DNA from: Trichobilharzia szidati
Taxonomy: Eukaryota; Platyhelminthes; Trematoda; Strigeidida; Schistosomatidae
Direction of reading: 5' to 3'
NCBI GenBank assembly: GCA_944472155.2
Contig: OX235279.1
Location: forward strand, 151,736,199-151,800,198
DNA: 64,000 bases
Positions 22,195 through 31,789 of the stretch are shown one piece after another (position 1 is the stretch's first letter; every line of letters begins with the position of its first letter). The notes below the pieces were generated by a model that worked only from the letters and a program-made list of their open reading frames with translations, had not been told where the DNA came from and ran no database searches. A program made the translations under genes and the position numbers.

Positions 22195-22330
22195 ATGGGA
22201 CACTAGTTATGGCAAGCCACCTAGCATGGTGGTCACATTGCAGAATTGACTGACAGAATTCAGCCTGCACAAAACAAAGGACTAGACGCGTGATACTAGT
22301 TACTAACTGGTGTCCAATCGAAATATATAA
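22195..22330 (+). repeat. Dispersed repeat E
   Basis: GACTGACAGAATTCAGCCTG, CACAAAACAAAGGACTAGA and the surrounding sequence recur inverted at 38880-38975 and partly at 38580-38610. Non-coding; element class unknown. Confidence 0.4.
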
Positions 22331-22465
22331 CTCTAGTTCATTGGTCAGTATGAGCTTCGATGAGTATTATTCACTTAATAACAACGTTAACAGATTATTA
22401 TTCACCACTTATAGATGATATATTAATTGGAACTGATACTTATTTATACGAGTTTGACTACGGAT

Positions 22466-22620
22466 TGATATCATTTAGGGAAGCATTGAAAACCAGCTGT
22501 TTCATCCTAGTTTGGGAATCATTGGCAGTACGCGCCCACTGGAGTTTGAACCCAGGAGCTTCCAGTTACAAGGCAAGCTCGTATACCATTCAGCCGCTGG
22601 AACCTGATTCAATGGCCGAC
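22466..22620 (-). mobile_element. tRNA-headed SINE, family B
   Basis: Minus strand: CAGCGGCTGAATGGTATACG (box A-like), TGGGTTCAAACTCCAG (box B-like), GGGCGCGTACTGCCAATGAT, CCCAAACTAGGATGAAACAG and GCTGGTTTTCAATG. Full form at 35240-35500. Confidence 0.65.
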
Positions 22621-22629
22621 CCATGAATT

Positions 22630-23330
22630 CTAACTTCTAGCAATTCGTGATTTAGCGCAACCAACAACTGACATCAATCCGTGGTCAAACTCATATAATC
22701 AAATCTACTCCTTACAAATCAAACTCTTGATACTTATTTGTTGTAACAATGTCCATGTGTTTGCATGTGTGTTAACCTTGAAATAATTGTATAAATAACA
22801 ATGTTTGTAGAGTATTCAGCTGAAGAGTCCTATCGAAATTTATGCATTCACTAAATACTGTTTTTTTCACAGTTGTGGGTCGTTTTAAATTTGGGATAGA
22901 AATGTTTTCAATTTTTAAAGAAGCTATTCATTATAATTAACCCAGTTTTTCTGATTGTCTCATTCCGATGTAGCAGTTTAGCAGCAAAGCAGTAGTGTTA
23001 ATTTCGAGGATTAAAAAACACGCAACTTATCTCAAACTTTTTTAGTGTCATAAAAGGAGTCTCCGGTTCTAGACTGAATCTCCAATCAATAAGTAATAGT
23101 CGTGAAATGAAGACGATATTTTATTCATTATTGATTTGCATTTGTATGTAGTTGACATTGTCTGAGCCATGCCTATTGAATGGGGGACTAATGATGCTCT
23201 CCACCTGTTCAAACTTCAGTAAACGAGACATGGGGTTCCAGGCTGTGTGATGCAGCAGTTGGTAGTCGAGTGCTTAAGCCAATGAATGCCAACGCTCGAC
23301 TATAATTATCATTTTTAGGGCTTATATCAA
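22630..23330. other. No recognisable feature
   Basis: AT-rich. Some tRNA-like words near 23240-23290 do not form a convincing SINE. Confidence 0.3.
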
Positions 23331-23337
23331 GTGACAA

Positions 23338-23545
23338 GTGGCGTCGGTGGCACAGCGGTTAGGTCCGGGGTTCGATCCCTGGCCGGCGCACTCCTTTACT
23401 TCGCTCAGTCAATAATAAAGTTGGTAAAGAGGAGAGGCTGGGGATGAGGCTAGCAACCCCATCCTGTAAAAATAAACACTCCTACAGAAACTTCAAGGTG
23501 CTAGCATGAAGCCCTATGTTCCGCTGGGAACGTGAAGGAATAAGA
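23338..23545 (+). mobile_element. tRNA-headed SINE, subfamily A2
   Basis: GCGTCGGTGGCACAGCGGTT (box A), then after a short deletion GGGGTTCGATCCCTGGCCGG (box B), CGCACTCCTTTACTTCGCTC, ATGAGGCTAGCAACCCCATC, and the tail GAAGCCCTATGTTCCGCTGG, GAACGTGAAGGAATAAG. The tail closely copies the RTE 3' end. It lies just downstream of an eEF2K exon, on the opposite strand. Confidence 0.8.
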
Positions 23546-23629
23546 AAAAAATCAATTGACAAATACACAAAATGAATAAATAAATAAATAAAAATAATGA
23601 TATTTTACTTCGAAGCAATAACGCCTTAC

Positions 23630-24205
23630 CTTACTACGTTTTCCTTCACTATCAATGAAATTCAATTGAGAATTTGACTGATCCAAATCTGAACTGGATT
23701 GTTGTTCATGACAGAAATCATTAATGGAGTTTTGTGTTTTAAATGCATTCGCAGAGAATGGTGCAGTATCGAAACTGATGCCTGAATCATATGAAACATC
23801 ATGAATAGACAATGGACCAAATATTAAATCATCTGTAGAATTACCATTCAAATAATCATGATCACTGCCATTACATTTAGCACTGCGTTTCCCACTAGCT
23901 GCCGAATTACTGGTAGCCGTAGTGATACCACCATTTGAAATGTTACTTCTTCTTTGTAGAACACCATAACGATTTACTATTGGCGAATCCGTAGGCAGAA
24001 AGGGTAAATTCGATGATGGTAAACTGTGCGACTCCATAAAATCGGCTGGATTCACAAAATCACTGTTTGCTAGTCCACTAGTCATATTATTGTTTTTATT
24101 TTGTAGATCAGATGAGTCTAAATTTTCTGAAACCAGTCGACGAAAAGAATAATCATTTCGACGAGAAGCTGGAATAGCTACTGTTCCACTGAACACCACC
24201 TCCTC
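23630..24205 (-). CDS. eEF2K: eEF2K-like kinase, exon 6 (regulatory loop, residues 341-532)
   Basis: A 576-base, phase-0 exon. The acceptor is ATACTTAG at 24206; the donor is GTAAGG at 23629, and a second GTAAGG lies 5 bases upstream (only the first keeps the phase seen in the other exons). The 192 residues are rich in Ser, Asn and Asp, as in the poorly conserved loop after the alpha-kinase domain. SIHDVSYDSGISFD (about 474-486) resembles the human loop around the activating autophosphorylation site Thr348 (DVTFDS), with Ser478 at the Thr position; this is inference. Further exons for the Sel1-like C-terminal domain should follow below 23600 but were not recognised. Confidence 0.75.
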
Positions 24206-24379
24206 CTAAGTATACAAAGAGAAGTGTGCATCAAAATAAATATATCTATATTAGGCAGTAAAGAGGAGATGGTGAGATTCAACAGAAGTAAACTTATAAT
24301 TATAATCATATCGATATGAATTAGACATGATTGCTAAATGACAACACCAGTTTGTTGACTACTATGTGAGCCGAGGACT

Positions 24380-24580
24380 TCAGATTCCCCTTTCTATGCA
24401 GATTTGTAGATGACACTGGTAAACAGCATCAAAATTAGGACGAGATAGATGGTCCACAGGACTCTGGTTTTTCAAGCTTCTCCAGCTGATAACACAGTTT
24501 GTGAAGATAACATACCTGGGAAACAACATTGTCAGCAGTAAAAGTCACTTGACATAATCAGTATCACCAAATCCAAATAA
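24380..24580 (+). mobile_element. Possible short LINE fragment
   Basis: ATAACATACCTGGGAAACAA (ITYLGNN) followed by IVSS resembles the 'TYLGSxIS' strand downstream of LINE RT cores. The flanks are not clear. Confidence 0.3.
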
Positions 24581-24699
24581 TTTTTGAACGCCGAATAAAT
24601 AATATAATGATAATAAGTTGCTTTACCCCGAAAAGAACCGATCAATAAAACGAGGTAATTGTATTTATAAAATAACAGTGGTAAACACCAATGGTTCAG

Positions 24700-24960
24700 T
24701 CAGAAGCGCTACAACTGAGTCATTTAAGGAAGTGAACAGAAATCTACGAAAAGCAATGTGTTCCCGACTTCTTTGTACTGTAGTAGCCGCCTCGCCCGGA
24801 ATGACAACAATTGACGGTTGCAAACACACAGTGTGTTTAGATCGCCTCGGTCTGGCTAGCAAGCACAACTGATTGATGTGAGTGGTATACAACTGCTCCT
24901 TTTAATTAATCGATCAGTCGTATGTAGTTTTACGCATTTATGGACAGACACTAATCATAC
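24700..24960 (+). repeat. Dispersed repeat C
   Basis: GTGTTTAGATCGCCTCGGTC, TGGCTAGCAAGCACAACTGA and TTGATGTGAGTGGTATACAA match 12945-13010 and the complement of 59740-59840. Confidence 0.5.
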
Positions 24961-25069
24961 AATAATTAAAAATATACTCAGCCGTTATCTCTTATCCTAA
25001 GTTCCAATATTTTACTGAAACGGTTATGACAGGGAAAAAACAACAACAAATGTTGATAAATTGAACGAA

Positions 25070-25300
25070 ATGGTTGCGCTATATCGCGAATTGGCAGAAT
25101 TTGGAATTCACAGGCCGTTCACTGGATCGGGTCCTATTGGCTTAACGGTCTACGAGCTCACCTTGTAACCGAAAGGTCGTGGGTGTGTACTGCTAGAGAC
25201 TCCTGGACTAGGATGAAACAGCAATTCAATGCTCCCTGGTGGTTTTCTAATGTTTTTCTAATCGATTTCAGCTCATGATGAAATCCTGTAACCGATCAAT
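25070..25300 (+). mobile_element. tRNA-headed SINE, family B
   Basis: GGTTGCGCTATATCGCGAAT leader, then GATCGGGTCCTATTGGCTTA, CGGTCTACGAGCTCACCTTG, TAACCGAAAGGTCGTGGGTG (box B lost), GACTCCTGGACTAGGATGAA and GGTGGTTTTCTAATG. Diverged relative to 35240-35500. Confidence 0.6.
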
Positions 25301-25599
25301 TCCATGCAAGCCAACACTTGAATAGTACAATAAATACATAATCAAGGGAAATGTTCAAAAAGTCTCTTATTCACTGTTCACTAAAAACGAAGTATTATTA
25401 AACTCTAGTTTGTGGTATATTGTAAATCAATATAAGTTGGAAATCGCATTTCTGGGTTCCAATCTAGTGGTTGAATTCGAACGTGACAGACAAGAGATCT
25501 TGTAGACGTAGATCAGTACATACTGCCGAAGTTATAAACATCAATTCAGCGCCCACTGACGTTTACTGATTTTCTAAACCGTATGTATTATTTGCAATG

Positions 25600-26465
25600 A
25601 ATAGTGTTCTCTGAGCTGGTTGGTTTAGTTGCGAAGCTTTCGTCGTCCTTCTGGACAACATCTTCACCGCCATATTTAGCACAAAGTGAAATAATTTAAA
25701 TTTCTTCATGAGTGATATAATTGCGTCTCCTGGTAACTATCTTTACATATGTATTGACCATTTTCTATTGACTTGGATTTTAAACTTTCTGGTCACCTGA
25801 TTTACTTTTTATTAGTTGGTATATTTCGTCTATATTAAAGTGCTTGTTAATTGCATTTTCGTTTGAGTACCAGGCTTCCAGGAATTCCCTGGCACTTTTG
25901 GTGTTTCCTCTGTCTAAGATTTTGACATTATTCCAATCAAATTGATGACCATAATTGTCTATATGCATTGATACTAAAGAATACATATCGCGTCTTTTCA
26001 CGGCTGATTTGTGTTCTTGGATTCTGATTCGAAGGGGACGCCCACTTTGGCCGATGTAATGTTTGTTGCAGTTCATACAATTTATTTTGTAAATGGTATA
26101 AATTTTATCCCCTTTTTCTGTTGGATGTTTTGGTTTGCATAATATCGAATTAAGCGATTTTACTGGCTTGTGTGCTATATCTATATCAAACGGTTTCAGT
26201 ATTCTAGCTGTTACTTCAGAGATATTTCTCATGTATGGTAGAATGAATTTTCTTGTGGTCTTTGATGATGGTTTCTTTTTGGTGTTTTGATTCGGCTTTA
26301 AACACTTTTTGATGAAATTTTGTGAATAACCATTCTTTTTGAAGACCGTTTGTAGGTACTTTTCTTCCATTCTTTTTAACTCTGGGGTGCTACAATGTGT
26401 TTGAACTCTTTTAAACAATGTCTGCAAACAGTTTCGTTTGCAAATCATCCACCTGAGCTACAAAT
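25600..26465 (-). mobile_element. Penelope-like element, 5'-truncated copy
   Basis: The unit begins at 26462 with AGATTTGTAGCTCAGGTGGA, also found at the outer end of the PLE at 4959. Here it runs straight into the ORF. After the stop at 25780 comes a 3' region with GGTGAAGATGTTGTCC, GACGACGAAAGCTTCGCAAC and GAGCTGGTTGG-type sequence at 25670-25600, homologous to the terminus at 5595-5660. No RT domain is present. Confidence 0.7.
25780..26448 (-). CDS. PLE C-terminal fragment with GIY-YIG endonuclease (222 aa)
   Basis: An open 222-codon frame. Residues 1-100 (MICKRNCLQTLFKRVQTHC, then KKNGYSQNFIKKCLKPNQ, FILPYMRNISE and RILKPFDIDIAHKP) match the linker between RT and endonuclease in PLEs and many GIY-YIG retroelements. 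Residues about 115-150 form the endonuclease: IYTIYKINCMNCNKHYIGQS, GRPLRIRIQEHKSAV with the Cys-X2-Cys pair, YIG and the conserved Arg. The end has FLEAWYSNENAINKH. The RT domain is absent, so it is a fragment. The lack of internal stops suggests a fairly recent insertion compared with 4955-5675. Confidence 0.7.
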   Translation of the reverse strand: MICKRNCLQTLFKRVQTHCSTPELKRMEEKYLQTVFKKNGYSQNFIKKCLKPNQNTKKKPSSKTTRKFILPYMRNISEVTARILKPFDIDIAHKPVKSLNSILCKPKHPTEKGDKIYTIYKINCMNCNKHYIGQSGRPLRIRIQEHKSAVKRRDMYSLVSMHIDNYGHQFDWNNVKILDRGNTKSAREFLEAWYSNENAINKHFNIDEIYQLIKSKSGDQKV

Positions 26466-26539
26466 CTCTATTATTTCGTATGTATTATTATTAAAACACA
26501 CACTCGATACATAACGGGCAACAAAAGATGCGTCACTGG

Positions 26540-26785
26540 GCTGGGATATTTGGCCGGCGGCCCAGACCGAACCATTATGGTTGTCTTAAGGAGGTCACCC
26601 CATCCCGAGCCTTTAATTTGAAGTCTCACGTATGAGGGAGTGTAACAGCGTTCCTACGGTTTCCGGTGACCAAATCAGTTTCATAGGCTATTCATCAAGC
26701 CGCTCGGATTCTCCAGCCCTTGTTCCACCATAGGTTTCCAATGAGGGTTCATCTAGCCCCCCTTGGTTGTAAGCACCATATGTTC
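26540..26785 (+). mobile_element. Family B 5'-leader-like repeat
   Basis: GGCGGCCCAGACCGAACCAT, TTGTCTTAAGGAGGTCACCC, CATCCCGAGCC and GATTCTCCAGCCCTTGTTCC follow the order of 28828-29020, which precedes the endonuclease of the long B copy. Here it lies head to head with a minus-strand B fragment. Confidence 0.5.
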
Positions 26786-26789
26786 CCAT

Positions 26790-27650
26790 TTTCATCCTTT
26801 CACTTTTGTCAGGAATGCTTCCACCACATGAAGGTGGTGGATAGGAATTACCTGGCAGAGGTTATAGAAGCCTAGCGACATGAAAACACTTGGAGAGGAA
26901 GACCAAAGTCTACCCATCCTCTGACTGGCTAACTGACTGGTTTCAACATAGAACTTTGCACAGATGTGCAGCAGTTCGAGTTGCCACTCTGCCTCCATGT
27001 AGCATACAAAGCAACAGAAGAGAGTAAAGAGAGATAATACACAGAAATATGAGACAAGGAGAATAGTGATACAGAAGTACCATACAGTTTTATTGGATAT
27101 TATAAGTCACAAGGAGTGGATGCATCTGCGCCACCAATGAGAGCTATTTTGAGCCATATCACCAATTGTCACCTTTTATTCGCCTTCGTAATTATGCGGA
27201 ATCCAATAACAATTGTATCTATGTAAAATTATGTATTTAAATGCGATTGTACGGCTTTTGAAAATGAAATCGCCGAAAAGATATCTTTGCTGAACTTCGT
27301 GTTCTCTTCTTTCTAATATCTCCAATTGTCTCCAGCCGTCATTGATTCTTACCATCTCAAGGACCCAACCCAGTCAAGCAGTCCTTTGCTCGAAAGCCAA
27401 CCGAATATCACATTTACTTCAGAGATGGCGTAAGTTGGGAAATGCCACACGAGCCTTCTCTATCTGTGCTGAAATTTTTTCAGCGATCAACCTGTTGGCG
27501 TTGGCTGATGCAACTTGCCAAATAAGCGAAGTGGTCGACACACTCAGTCACCACTTTGCTCCGTATCCTTAAGCTAGGAGTCAATGTAGCCCAGTTCCGT
27601 AGATTATTCATCTTACATTTGACGGGAATCCATCCTCGACCCTACTAGGT
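26790..27650 (-). mobile_element. Family B LINE remnant with nested insertion
   Basis: Minus strand: from 27640, VDHFAYLASCISANANRLIA-like thumb sequence (27480-27540), KISAQIEKARVAFPNLRHLW-like, then a deletion to VGSLRW*NQ-like remains, and after the 151-base insertion DMAQNSSHWWRRCIHSL-like codons and the 3' UTR down to 26930. The typical GGTTTCAACATAGAACTTTG is on the plus strand near 26940. Heavily decayed. Confidence 0.6.
27171..27321. mobile_element. 151-base insertion flanked by a 9-base direct repeat
   Basis: CCAATTGTC at 27162-27170 is repeated at 27322-27330. Other family B copies have continuous sequence across this point, so the repeat is a target-site duplication. The insert is AT-rich, starts ACCTTTTATTCGCCTTCG and ends TTTCTAATATCT, without clear terminal inverted repeats or coding potential. 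Confidence 0.55.
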
Positions 27651-27782
27651 TGTTTATGAAAATATTATTGATACTGAAAAGTTTTCAAATGAAAAAAAAA
27701 AAAACTCAGCAAAAATAATGTATACAGTAGTGTAGGTTAAATTCATTTGAAAGCGATAATAAGCGCAAAGAAAGTAACTTAC

Positions 27783-28100
27783 ACCAACACAATCATCATT
27801 GCAAGTTTGTGTTTTCTCGTCAGTTTGATTATCTGCCTCCACCACTGTTTGACTGAATGGTTTTGTAAATTTTTCATTATCCGGTAAATCGAATGGACTT
27901 AACGCCAATGCTACACATAACGGATTGCATCGATGTGTATGAAAAAATAAAGCCATTCCACGTATGCCTAAATTTCCATCTCCATAGGATTTACCATCGA
28001 ATGTGTGTATTTGTGGATCTGTCCAAAGATTACCGACACCTTGTATATCCACAACAATTAAACGATGACCACTTCGTTCAAATGTGAAATGACTGAAAGC
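27783..28100 (-). CDS. eEF2K: eEF2K-like kinase, exon 5 (catalytic core, residues 235-340)
   Basis: A 318-base, phase-0 exon. The acceptor is CGCCTTAG at 28101 and the donor GTAAGT at 27782. It carries the most conserved part of the alpha-kinase fold: AFSHFTFERSGH, then LIVVDIQGVGNLWTDPQIHT, with Asp252 and Gln254 corresponding to the catalytic DxQ motif (human Asp274). GDGNLGIRGMALFFHTHRCN (274-293) carries the Gly-rich loop, and His290-x-Cys292 with Cys296 fit the structural zinc site. The 'DPQIHT' motif separates eEF2K from other alpha-kinases. The kinase phosphorylates eEF2 and slows translation elongation. All key residues are present, so the gene looks functional here. Confidence 0.92.
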
Positions 28101-28109
28101 CTAAGGCGT

Positions 28110-28815
28110 GAAATGAAACCATAGAGGAAAAGAAGAGAGAGAGAAAAGAGAGTTTAATCACAGAAACTAGAACTAAATATTTAAATACAATTTGGTAAAC
28201 ATACACAGGTTCAGAATATAGCGATACTAGCCAACTTATACGAATCACCATTCGTGATATAAACTTGAAACTATGGGCTAGCAAAATACTCCATCATTAT
28301 ATTGCCTTATTATTTCTCCTGTTCGGTTCGTTTTATTCGATCAGAATATGACCTCTAATGGTGTTTTCTATTCTCGAGAGTATTGAAAATGTCTACAACC
28401 CGAGAAGCAACAAAATAGTCAGTGCAACGTATACCACTCAATCGATGAGATGACTGTCCCTTTATATTTTTAATACGAACTGCTACTGCCTGAGAAATAA
28501 AAAACTAGTTACCTACAGTCTTCAATTGTTCATCTACTATTAGTTTTCTTGGGTCAGCAAAATGTACTCCTGCATCTTTTTTAGTTGGCTGTCAACCAAA
28601 TGTTGCGCATTTCTCGAAGGATGCAGCAAAGAAGAAATACCATAAGGGATTGGTCTTCGTTTCAGATTAGAAAGCAATGCATCATGTGATTCACTGTAAG
28701 TGACTAATTTACTTGACGACCCTAGACAAAGGCAAACTATTGTGCAATAATTTACGCTGAAAATTCTGTACATTGTGTAAACACTGTTCAGAGCAAAGAG
28801 ATTATTATTATTATT
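28110..28815. other. Intron sequence without recognisable feature
   Basis: AT-rich intron of the kinase gene. A 77-codon minus ORF at 28773-28540 has no recognisable motif. Confidence 0.35.
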
Positions 28816-29490
28816 GTGTGAGGGCTGACATACTGCCTGGGCGCCCAGACAGAAGCAGGTGGTTTTCTTAAGGGACCATCCCCCGAGCCCTTGACTTGGA
28901 ATCTAATCCGCAAGGCAGCAGAGCAGCGTCCGGTGCTGCATTCCAATGGTTGCCAGTGACTGATATAGATTCACATGCCATTTGATCCGATTGGATTCTG
29001 CAGCCCATGTACCCCACGGTAACTGCTTTTAGTCTAACCGCTATCCAAACAACCTTCCTGACATGGTAGGACCTGCAAGAACATGCGTCCCAGCCAGTTT
29101 AGCTTTTTGGATCACTGCGGTGTTCAAGCCCGACCACCACGACAAGGTAGCAGTTGTCGGCAACAAACTATCAGTGAAACTTATACCGCGCTCGTAACAA
29201 TGCTTACAAGCAATAGTGATGTCTCAAGTAATACATCTTTTTCCAACCTTACTTTTATTTTTATACATAGACTCCTGTATTTTACCTTTGATAATCTTGA
29301 CGTCTTAACCTTCGACAGCCTTTCGCCTTCGTCTGAATTCCCAGCCTATCTGTGCCATTTCGAGATGTTAGTAAGAAGCCTTCAAAATGGTTGTCCGGAG
29401 TGGACCGGCATTCATCTAGGAGTTGCAAGGAACTCGCAGAAACCCAGTGGTTTTTAGCGGAGCATTCTTTCAAGCCGCAGGCGGCTACAC

Positions 29491-30099
29491 TTGCCATTTG
29501 CTGTGAGGCTGGAAGGTTGTACGAAAGTAAGGAGTGGTAGGCCAGATAGGCAGCGTCTGTTTGTTGTCTCTGTCTATACACCGATGGATTCCGGCCCGGA
29601 TGCAATTAAGGATGAGTTATACTACCAACTTAGCGATCTCTTGAAACAAGCGGGTCGGAGGGATATCGTAGTGCTAGCTGGGGACTTGAATGCACAGGTC
29701 CGGCGTCTAAGCTCAGAAGAGAATCGTCTAGGTGGTCAGTGGGGCCTAAATGGTCGCGTGTCAGATAATGGGAACCGTCTTCTGCAGGTTTGTGCGGATC
29801 ACAACCTATTTCTAGCCAGCACCAACTTCCGTCACAACCATCGCCGTAGCGCTACCTGGCGTCCTCCTTCTGCGAATCAAGCTTGGACTCAGATTGATCA
29901 TATTGCTGTCAGTTTCCTGTGGCGAGGATGCATACAAGACTGCCGCTCCTTCTGGAGCACATGCCTGAACTCCGATCATGCGTTAGTGTGTGCCAGGTTC
30001 ATTTTGCGATTTGGTGAGGTTCATAAAAGGCGTCGTCTAAACGTTGGTGTGAGCAAACTAGTAGCACCTGCTACTTGTTTGAAATACCAGAATGAGTAA
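29491..30099 (+). CDS. Family B apurinic-type endonuclease domain (EEP)
   Basis: A 202-codon open frame; the N-terminal part of the domain upstream is broken. Visible motifs are SVYTPMDSG, IVVLAGDLNAQVRRLSS (catalytic Asp and Asn), TWRPPSANQAWTQIDHIAVS (TxxxP.....xIDHI) and NSDHALVCARF (catalytic Asp-His). This is the target-site nicking enzyme of the LINE. It lacks the first catalytic Glu strand, so it is a partial domain. Confidence 0.75.
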   Translation: MPFAVRLEGCTKVRSGRPDRQRLFVVSVYTPMDSGPDAIKDELYYQLSDLLKQAGRRDIVVLAGDLNAQVRRLSSEENRLGGQWGLNGRVSDNGNRLLQVCADHNLFLASTNFRHNHRRSATWRPPSANQAWTQIDHIAVSFLWRGCIQDCRSFWSTCLNSDHALVCARFILRFGEVHKRRRLNVGVSKLVAPATCLKYQNE

Positions 30100-30143
30100 C
30101 AACCAATGATTGCCAGCAACCCCCCAAGTAGTATAGATGAACA

Positions 30144-31599
30144 TTGGCTTCATCTGCCAGGTGCCATGCAAATGGCGGCTTGAAAGAATGCTCCGCTAAA
30201 AACCACTGGGTTCCTGCGAGTTCCTTGCAACTCCTGGATGAACGCCGGTCCATTCCGGATGGCAGCGAATACGACAATAAGCGAAAGGCGCTTACGCACA
30301 AGATAAGACAGTGTTTAAGTAAGAACCGCGAAGCCTGGTGGTCAGAACGTGAGTGTGAGATGGAGTCAGGTGCTGCATCTGGCAACAGTCGGAAGCTGTT
30401 CCAACTCATCCGAGCCACCGGTAGCAAGAAACAAGGTGCCAGCGAGACGGTCTGTGAGGCAGATGGCATGCCAATTACCAGCCTGAAAAGACGCCTGGAA
30501 CACTGGGCAGAGCACTTCGAGAAACAGTTCAGCTGGCCACAAGCTTCAGTATCTGGTGTCACTAGACCCAGTGCTCCTTGGTCGGTCAACACCGACCCAC
30601 TAACCAAAGCGGAGGTCTGTAAGGAACTCCAAGTGTTAAAACGCCATAAGGAGCCCGGCCCAGACAATTTACCCCCGGCTCTTTTTAAAGATGGTGGCGA
30701 GACTCTCACAATGGCTCTAACTGGGTTGTTCAGGAAGGTATGGGAAACTGAGAGTGTACCATCAATGTGTAACCAAGCCATTATTGTCCCCATCTTTAAA
30801 AAGGGTCGACGTAATTCGGGTATCAGTCTGCTACCAGTAGCGTCTAAAATATTGGCTGCTGTCTTACTTCGCAGGCTGTGCAAAATATGTGAGGGATTGA
30901 TTCGCGAAGAGCAGGCTGGGTTTCGTTCAGGTCGTGGATGCATTGATCATGTGTTCACCCTTCGTCAGTTGTTGGAACACCGCCACACGTATTGCAGACC
31001 AACAATCGTTGTGTTTCTTGATATTGGGGCTGCCTTCGATTCGTTGGACAGAACTGTGCTCTGGAACTGAACAGTTTGTTAACATATTGAAAGCCCTATA
31101 CAGAAAAATCTCAGGTTGAGTGAGGTCATACAACCAACTATTGTCACTGTTCCCAACCAACAGTGGGGTTAGACAGGGTTGCCCAATCTCTCCATTTCTC
31201 TTTAACTTTGCCATCGATGACATTCTGGAGTCAGCTCTGAAGGATGTGCGTGAAGGTGGTGTAGATCTGCTACCTGGAGATAGACTTTTCGACCTCGAGT
31301 ATGCAGACGATATCGTCTTACTGTGCGATAGCATGCAGGCTGCCCAAATTGCACTTAATCAATTGGCGATCAGTGTCTGTAAGTATGGTATGTGCTTTGC
31401 ACCGTCTAAGTGCAAAGTACTGTTACAAGATTGGCAGGAGCCTGTACCTGCACTCACTCTTGCGGGTGAACCACTTGAAGTTGTCGATAAGTTTGTTTAT
31501 CTGGGTAGTTGTGTGAGCCCTGGCGGAGGGGTGACGGATGAGATTTCCAACCGCATAATGCAGGCTAGGGTAGCATACATCAACTTGAGCCACCTCTAG
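30144..31599 (+). pseudogene. Family B reverse transcriptase (two open segments)
   Basis: Segment 1 (30144-31070, 308 codons) runs through the linker (KNHWVPASSLQLLDERRSIP), GPDNLPPALFKDGGE, VIVPIFKKG-like, REEQAGFRSGRGCIDHVFTL and VVFLDIGAAFDSLDRTVLW (motif A Asp). A small deletion and frame change near 31065 removes the following helix. Segment 2 (31120-31599) has SGVRQGCPISPFLFNFAIDD, LEYADDIVLL (motif C, catalytic Asp pair) and KFVYLGSCVSPGGGVTDEIS. The catalytic residues are present but the frame is broken, so it is not translated as one protein. Confidence 0.8.
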
Positions 31600-31789
31600 G
31601 GCCATCACAACGTTAGCCTGGCTGCCAAAGGTCGGGTATCCAATGCTTCGGTGCGGGCTGTCTTGCTCAACGCCTGTGAAATCTGGCCTCTTCGAGCTGA
31701 GGATGTGAGGCGACTCTGCGTATTCGATCATTGCTGTCTCCGCATGATTGCTTGCGTTCGATGGCATCATCGCGTGAGTAATTCTGGCG

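Noticed and set aside
28540..28773. 77-codon minus-strand ORF as an eEF2K exon
   Set aside because: It lies between two kinase exons that already join in phase, and has no match to the family.
30071..30943. 290-codon minus-strand ORF
   Set aside because: It is the antisense shadow of the LINE B RT coding region and has no domain of its own.
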